NCBI GenBank assembly: GCA_024707255.1 | Contig: JANQAC010000002.1 | Span: 1,110,001 to 1,174,000 of the forward strand | Length of the DNA stretch: 64,000 bases | DNA from: Asticcacaulis sp. | GTDB lineage: Bacteria; Pseudomonadota; Alphaproteobacteria; Caulobacterales; Caulobacteraceae | Reading direction: 5' to 3' | Made by a program: the position numbers and the translations under genes | Shown: positions 57,447-64,000 of the stretch, one piece after another | Layout: each line of letters starts with the position of its first letter | How positions within the stretch are numbered: the stretch's first letter is position 1 | The notes under the pieces: model-generated | Database searches by the model: none | What the model was told of the DNA's origin: nothing | Seen by the model: the letters and a program-made list of their open reading frames with translations, nothing else

Positions 57447-60400
57447 GTGGTCACCTCCGTATATTCGTCATACAGCGTCAGCCAGATCGCCGCCCTGTCA
57501 CCAGCGGCCGTCGGATCCATGACGGCGACGGACATCGCCTCCCTGTCATCGACACAGATTTCGGCCTTTGGCGTAGAGGTCATCCAGGCGTTGAACGCCA
57601 CGCAACTGGCGGCCATTTCGACCACCCAGATGAAGGCGCTGACGACGACGCAGATCGCCGCCTTCACCGCCAGCCAGATGACCTTTTCCGGCAAGCAGTT
57701 GTCGGTTCTGCTCGAAGCCCAGATGGAAGCTTTTGGCGTTGAGGAAATCGCCGCCCTGACCACGCAGCAGATCCAGGGCCTGACGGCGACGGATATCGGC
57801 GAGTTCTCGACCCAGCAGTTCTCGGTTCTGTCGCCGGCCCAGCTTTCGGTCCTTTCGACCCTGCAGATCAAGGGCATGGACGCGGACCAGCTTGGCATTC
57901 TGACGACGACCCAGCTTGGCGCCTTTTCCTCCACGCAGTTATCCGGCCTGAACTCGACGCAAATGAAGGCCCTGCCGGCGACGATCATCGACGCCATGAC
58001 GACGACGCAACTGTCCGGTCTGACCTCCACCCAGATCAACTGGATGGGATCGGACGGCCTGGGCGCGCTCGATGCCAGCGATTTTGCCAGCCTTTCGGCC
58101 ACCCAGATCCAGGGCATGACCACCACCGAGGTACAGTCCCTGACGGCGGCGCAACTGAACGCCCTGACCTCCACGCAACTGGCCGCCCTGAATTCAACCC
58201 AGATCCGGGCATTGACAGCGGATGAACTCAATGGTCTGAGTGCCGGTCAACTCAGCGGCCTGACCTCGACCCAGGCCTATTACCTGCAATCCACTCAGCT
58301 CAGCCAGCTCTCGGCGACCTTTATAGGTAACCTGAATGAAACCCAGTGGACGGCGCTTTCGGCGACAGCGCTCCGGGGCTTAAGCAACGACCAGATTGAG
58401 AGCCTGAGCGCCAGCCGGGTCAGCCAGATGACGGCGACCCAGGTCAAGGGACTGACCGAGACGCAGATAGACGCCTTATCTCCGGTGCAGGCGGCGGCGC
58501 TGACAGAGACTCAGGTTTCGGCTCTCAACACCACACAAATAAAGGGCCTGGATACGTCCTTCCTGACGGGGCTGTCGGCGACGCAGGTCGGCGCCCTGAC
58601 ATCGGCCCAGTTGAACGCCTTGACCGACCAGCAGGTCTACAGCCTGACCGAAACCGAGCTTGGCCTTCTGCGTACGGACCAGATCAAGGGGCTGAGCCTG
58701 ACGGCCATGCAATCGTTCAGCACCACCCAGGTTCTGGCGCTGGGCTCGGCACAGCTAAACGCGCTCAGCGTGACGCAGATCAAAGGCTTGACGGCAGACG
58801 ACATCGGCATCCTGACCGTGACGCAATTGTCTGGCATCAGTTCCACCCAGATCGCCGGCATGACGACCACCCAGGTCAGTGCCTTCAGCCCAGACCAGAT
58901 CGGTAACCTGACGGTGACGCAGATCAAGGGGCTGACGGCCGCAGGCGTTGGCGTACTGACCCAGGATCAGCTACAGGCGCTTTCCACGGCCCAGCTCAGC
59001 AATCTGACCTCTACACAGATCGGCGGTCTTGGCCAGGATATCATCAGTTCGATCAGCAATACCCAACTGGCGGCGATGACGGCCGGTCAAATATCGGCCC
59101 TGGGGTCAAAGGCGTTGCAGGGACTGACGGCGGACCAGATCGGCAGTTTGAACTGCACGCAGTTGCGCGCCCTGACTGTGACCCAGATCGGCTATCTGAG
59201 CGAAGACCAGATTGCCAGCCTGAGCCTGACCCAGATCACGCTCCTGACTACGACCCAGATCAAGGGGCTGACGGCAACGGATATCGGCACACTGGCCAAT
59301 ACCCAGGTCAATGCGCTGTCGATAACCCAGATGGCGGCTCTGACGATTGGCGCCATAAAGGGTTTAAGCGAAGCCCATATTGCCGGCCTGACGACCACGC
59401 AGATCAGGGGGCTGCCGGCAACTCTGATCGCTGCCCTGACCACGAGCGAGATTGCGCAACTCAGTACCGCGCAACTGGCGGCGCTCGGCACGGATCAATG
59501 GGCGGCGATGACGGCCAGCCAGATCAGCGCGCTCAGCGAGGATCAGGTGACTTCGCTCACCACCACGCTGCTGCGGTCATTGTCGACGACACAACTGAAG
59601 GGACTGAACGCCACCGATATCGCCGAACTGAATAATACCCAGATCGCCGGTTTATCGGAAACCAGGTATCGGGCTTGACGGCAACCCAGGTGGCCAGCCT
59701 GTCCTCGGAAGATTTGACGGCGTTTACGGCCTCTCAACTGGCGGCCCTGACAACGACACAGATCAAGGCGCTGAGCGCGGATCAGATCGCTTCGCTCAAT
59801 CCGTCGGACCTCGGTCGATTCACGGCGTCTCAGTTGAATAATCTGACCTCGGTCCAGATCAAGGCGCTGACGACCGACCAGATATCGCAACTGACGACAA
59901 CCCAGATGTCGGCCCTTTCCACCACCGGGCTGAGCGGGCTGAAAGATACCCAGGTCGCGGCGTTGAGTTCGACCCAGCTCAATGTCTTGACAACAAAACA
60001 GGTGGCGGCCCTGACAACGACCGCGACCGCGAGCCTGACGGCCGATCAGATGGCCAGCCTGAGCACAACCCTGCTGCGGGCGATGACCGTCTCCCAGATC
60101 GGCGGCCTGTCCAACGATGAAATCGCCGCATTGACGGCTTCACAACTGGCGGCCCTGCTGACCAGCCAGATCAAGGGCCTGACGTCGACGCAACTGGGGG
60201 CGATCAGCGACACGCAACTGACAGCACTAGCATCAACGCAAGTCGCCGTTCTGACGGCGGCGCAACTGGCAGGGCTGAGTTCCGACAAGATATCCGGATT
60301 GAGCGCAAGCCAGCTCTTGAGTCTGAGCAGTGCCGCCATTGCCGGTCTCAGTGCTGGAAATCTGTCAGGACTGACCACAAGCCAGATGGCGCTGCTGTCG

Positions 60401-63400
60401 ACCACACAGGTCAAGGCGCTGAGCGCCTCCGGCCTGTCCAGCCTGACAACGGAGCAGGTGACGGCGCTCAGCACGACCCAGATTCGCTATATCAATACGG
60501 CCGCGGTCAAGGGACTGACAGGTGAACAGCTTGACGCCTTGGACACGACGACGCTGCAATCCCTGACGACCACCCAGATCAGGAGCCTGAACCCGACCCA
60601 GATCGCGGACTTGAATCCGGACGACCTGGCAAGCCTGACGACAACTCAGCTCCGGAGCCTGACGATCACGGAGGCTGGTGCGCTGACGGATGACCAGGTA
60701 GCGGCCCTGAGCCTGACCCAGGTCAGTAGCCTGGCTACATCGCAGATCATGGGGCTTACCGCCACGGCGATTGGCGGTTTGTCGGAAACGCAGATGGCGG
60801 CCCTGAGTACCAGCCAGATAGCCGCGCTTTCCAAGGGGGGGGATGGGCGGCCTCAGCAATACGCAGATATCCAGCCTGACAGCGACCCAGATAGCGGTTT
60901 TCAGCACCGCGCAGATCGCCGCCATGACCGCCGACCAGATTGCCGGCCTTTCCACCACAGCCCTGTCATCATTGAGCCTGGCGCAGCTTGGCGCCCTGAC
61001 GTCCACCCAGATGCAGGCCCTGACGAACGACCAGATCGCCAGCCTGACCACCACCCAGATCGGCGCGTTTTCCGCCACGGCCATCGGCGGCTTGAGCGGG
61101 CAGCAGGTATCGGCACTAACCGCGGAGCAACTGGCGGCGCTAAGCACTCGTCAGATAGCCGCCCTGAGCGGCACGGGCATAGAAAGCCTGTCGACAACCC
61201 AACTGCAAAGCCTGACCACGACGCAGTTCCGGTCGCTCACGGCGATGCAGATCGCCCGGTTCAGTGAAGACCAGATTGCCGGACTGACCACTTCGGAAAT
61301 CGCCGCCATGACCACGGGGCAGATGGCCGCCCTGACAGCGACGGAAGCCGGGGCGTTGCAGCCTGAGCAACTGTCTGTAATGACTTCTACGCAACTGGCG
61401 GCCCTGACCGTGACGGCCTTTGGCGGTCTCACGGCCGACCAGATGGCGGAGCTGAACACGACGCAGTTGAACGGCCTGGCGGCTCAGCAGATCGCCTCCC
61501 TGACCGAGGATGAAATATCCGGACTGACGGTGACGATCCTGAAGGGCATGTCCACGACGCAGATCCGGGGGCTGACAGCGACGGGTCTCGCCGCCTTCAG
61601 TGCCGATCAACTGGCGGCCTTCAATACCACCCAGATTGGCGCCCTGACCACCGCGGCGCTGACTGGGCTGAACGACAGCCAGGTAGACGCCCTGAGTGAT
61701 GATCAGTTGAAGGCTCTGACCTCGACCCAGCTTGGTGTTCTGACATCAACGGCTCTTGGCGGTCTGAGCTCAGGAGATATATCGCTTCTGACCACGACGC
61801 AGGTTAAGGGGCTGACGGCGGCAGAAATCGGTTATCTGTCAACGACACAGCTTAAGGGCCTGTCGGCGCTACAGATGTCCGGGTTGACCACGACCCAGCT
61901 CAAGGGGCTGACCGCCGATGAGGTGGCCAGCCTGAGCACCACCCAGATGGCGGCGCTGGACCGGACTCAGGTCGCCAACCTGTCGGAAACCGGCGTCGGC
62001 GGCCTGACATCGACCCAAATATCGAATCTGACCACGACCCAGGTTTCCAGCCTGACCTCGACCCAGATCGGCGCCCTGACCGAAACCCAGGTGAGGGGAC
62101 TCTCCACCACCTTGCTGGCCGGCCTGACCACCACACAGATTTCCGGCCTGACCACGACCGGCATCGCGGCACTGGAAGAGAGCCAGATCGCCAGCCTGAC
62201 GATCAGCCAGATTGCCAGCCTCAGCGCCACCGCCCTCGGCAGCCTGTCCTCGACCCAGGTGGACGAACTGACCACCAGCCAGTTGCACGCCCTGAGTTCC
62301 ACCCAATTCGGCGGGTTGTCGGAGACCGGCATAACCGGCTTGTCCGTGACAGATTTCGCCACCCTGACCACGACCCAGGTCAAGGGACTAACCGGCGCCC
62401 TCATCGCCGCCCTGACCACAACGCAGGTGGCTGGACTATCGACGACCGACATCGCCGTTTTCTCCACGACGCAGATGGGCAGCCTGGCCTCGACCCAGCT
62501 TGAGGTTCTGACGGCCGGACAACTGGGCGCGCTGACCTCGACCCATCTTGGCGCCCCGGCGACGGCAAGCCTCGGTGGACTGACTTCGGACGGCGTTGCC
62601 ACCCTGACGACAACCCAGCTTCGTGGATTCAGTTCGACCCAGATCGGCTATCTGAATGAAACCAATATCAAGGGCCTGACCACAACCCAGTTGACCGCGC
62701 TCACCACGACCCAGATCAAGGGGCTGAACGCCACCGAGGTGCAGGCCCTGTCGCAAGCGCAGCTATCGGCCTTGTCGACCGCACAGCTTGCCGCCATATC
62801 GACCGACGGAATCCAGGGTCTGAACGACGACCAGATCGCCGGCATGACCCTGACGCAACTGGTCTCCATGACCTCGACCCAGATCGGCTCGTTGACCACC
62901 AGCCAGGTGGCGGCGCTGAATGCCACGCACCTGTCGACCCTGACCACGACCCAACTTCACGGCCTGAGCCAGACACAGATTGGTGCGCTGAACCCGGATG
63001 AAATATCCGGCCTGACAACGACGGGGCTGGCAAGCCTCTATACGAGCCAGATCGGGGGCCTGACCTATACGCAGTTGGGCGCCCTCACGACAACGCAGAT
63101 CGGCGCGCTGGTGACGACACAGGTAGCTGCCATCAGCCCTGATGCCATCTCCGGCCTGAATGAAACCCAGATCGGCAACCTGACGACCACGCAAATCGGG
63201 GCGCTGGGCGCTACGCAAGTGGCGGCCATGGAAACGGAAGATGTGGCGGATATGAATGTCACGCAGATCGCCGCTTTCAACAGCACCCAACTGAAAAGCC
63301 TGACCACGACGCAGATCGGTAACCTGACGACCACCCAGGTCCAGGGGATTGACGACGACCCAGGTTGGAAATCTGACAACCGTGCAGCTCAAGGGGCTGA

Positions 63401-64000
63401 CCACGACGGAGATGGCCGTCCTGACCTCATCGCAACTCCAGGCGCTGACGACGACTCAAATGGCAGCCCTGTCGGTGACGGCGGTCAGTGGTTTTACCGA
63501 GAGCCAGTTGCAGGCAATGACGACCACCCAGTTCAAGGCCCTGACCTCCGTTCAGCTTGGCGCCTTGGCGGCGACCGGTATGGCGGCGCTGACGGCAGCG
63601 CAACTGGCCGTCCTGACTTCGACGCAAATGTCAGGATTGAAGGCGACCGAAGCCGCTGCGATTACAACCACGCAACTGGCGTCATTGACATCGACACAGC
63701 TTTCCGGTCTGTCACCCGCAGGCATGGCTGGTCTGACAGCCGAACTGGTAGCGGCGCTTTCGACCACGCAACTCAAGGGACTGAGTGCCAGCCAGCTATC
63801 GGGCCTATCCACCACCTATATAAGCGGTCTGACAGCGGCTCAGATCGGCGCCCTGACCACGACCCAGCTCAAGGGTCTGACGGCCGATCAGATGGGGGCG
63901 CTATCGACCACCGATATCTCGGCTTTCAGCACCAACCAACTGGCCAGTCTGACGACGGCACAACTGACCGGTTTGGTTTCGACCGGGGTCAACGCCCTGT
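57447..64000 (+). CDS. Giant octapeptide-repeat protein, 3' end outside window
   Basis: From GTG at 57447 (AGGGAAG 9 bases upstream; an in-frame TTG at 57420 is the alternative) to the window edge, about 2180 codons and no stop. After eight residues (MVTSVYSS) nearly everything is a chain of about 270 octads, consensus L-[TS]-x-x-Q-[ILV]-x-[AGS], for example LTTTQIKG, LTATDIGT, LSTAQLAA. No signal peptide; I saw one Cys (near 59151), very few aromatics, Thr/Ala/Leu/Gln/Gly dominate. Three single-base slips (59661-59664 missing a C in ACCCAG; 60835-60842 one G too many; about 63344-63348 one base too many) must be corrected to keep one frame; the repeats resume in phase each time. A surface or exported fibrous protein is plausible; function and family are unknown to me. 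What follows the repeats is not visible. Confidence 0.8.
57468..64000 (+). repeat. Degenerate 24-bp coding repeat tract
   Basis: The DNA shows a strong 24-base period (frequent CTGACC-ACGACCCAG and CAGATC blocks) that corresponds to the octapeptide. Copies are diverged by many silent and replacement changes and are not identical, unlike recent tandem duplications. Because of the period, long false open frames appear on the reverse strand. Confidence 0.85.

Noticed and set aside
57720..63815. Many reverse-strand open frames with QxxDL/GR-rich repeats opposite the giant gene
   Set aside because: They arise from the complement of the 24-base coding repeat; composition and lack of start signals mark them as shadows.
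57447..64000. CRISPR array or simple tandem repeat, suggested by the 24-base periodicity
   Set aside because: Repeats are diverged, contiguous with no unique spacers, and keep an open reading frame with codon-level conservation; this is a coding repeat.

Overview
The window looks like chromosomal DNA from an alphaproteobacterium, most likely one of the Caulobacterales (Caulobacter/Asticcacaulis-like). I infer this from the C4-pathway 5-aminolevulinate synthase, the alphaproteobacterial forms of RpoB, RpoC, NusG, SecE and L11, the TonB receptor, GIN-domain, DPP-IV and SCP2 genes, and a generally high GC content. Genus is inference. I see no phage, integrase, transposase, CRISPR array or replication origin.

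Layout. 1-4400: end of a DUF1697 gene, hemA, a low-GC nuclease-like gene, a TerC-family membrane protein with a tiny His-rich ORF behind it, and an RlmB-type rRNA methylase. 4550-33200: the classic translation/transcription block tRNA-Tyr, tRNA-Gly, tuf, tRNA-Trp, secE, nusG, rplK, rplA, rplJ, rplL, rpoB, rpoC. It is cut into pieces by unrelated genes: DUF454, DUF2007, DPP-IV, GIN-domain and transglutaminase genes after tuf; a TonB receptor and a csoR-copA copper module after nusG; miaE, a sulfotransferase and a GlxA-type regulator between rplA and rplJ. 33200-46000: metabolism and RNA-modification genes, an amino-acid permease, hrpB, a GST, three tiny lipoproteins, a bile-acid-symporter-like transporter, two RNA methylases and a GT2 glycosyltransferase. 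46100-48820: a three-gene metal-chelate/cobalamin-type ABC importer. 48820-57250: lytic transglycosylase, dapA-smpB, SDR, VOC, NYN, folK, DMT transporter and a secreted nuclease.

From 57447 to the window end runs one giant repetitive reading frame, at least about 2180 codons, built from some 270 degenerate octapeptides of the type L-[TS]-x-x-Q-[ILV]-x-[AGS]. I do not recognise its family. It is the most unusual object here; its C-terminus lies outside the window.

Quality warning. At least eight ordinary genes (rlmB, tuf, rplL, an amino-acid permease, a GST, an FecCD permease, dapA, smpB) and three places in the giant repeat gene each need a single-base correction, mostly in short homopolymers, to give the full-length protein. 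Because several are normally essential, I read these as sequence or assembly errors and annotate each as one gene.

How the genes fit together: the core of the window is the gene-expression apparatus, interleaved with envelope functions (lytic transglycosylase, TonB receptor, small lipoproteins, glycosyltransferase), metal handling (csoR-copA, ABC importer, TerC) and RNA modification (RlmB, TrmH-like, RlmI-like, MiaE).
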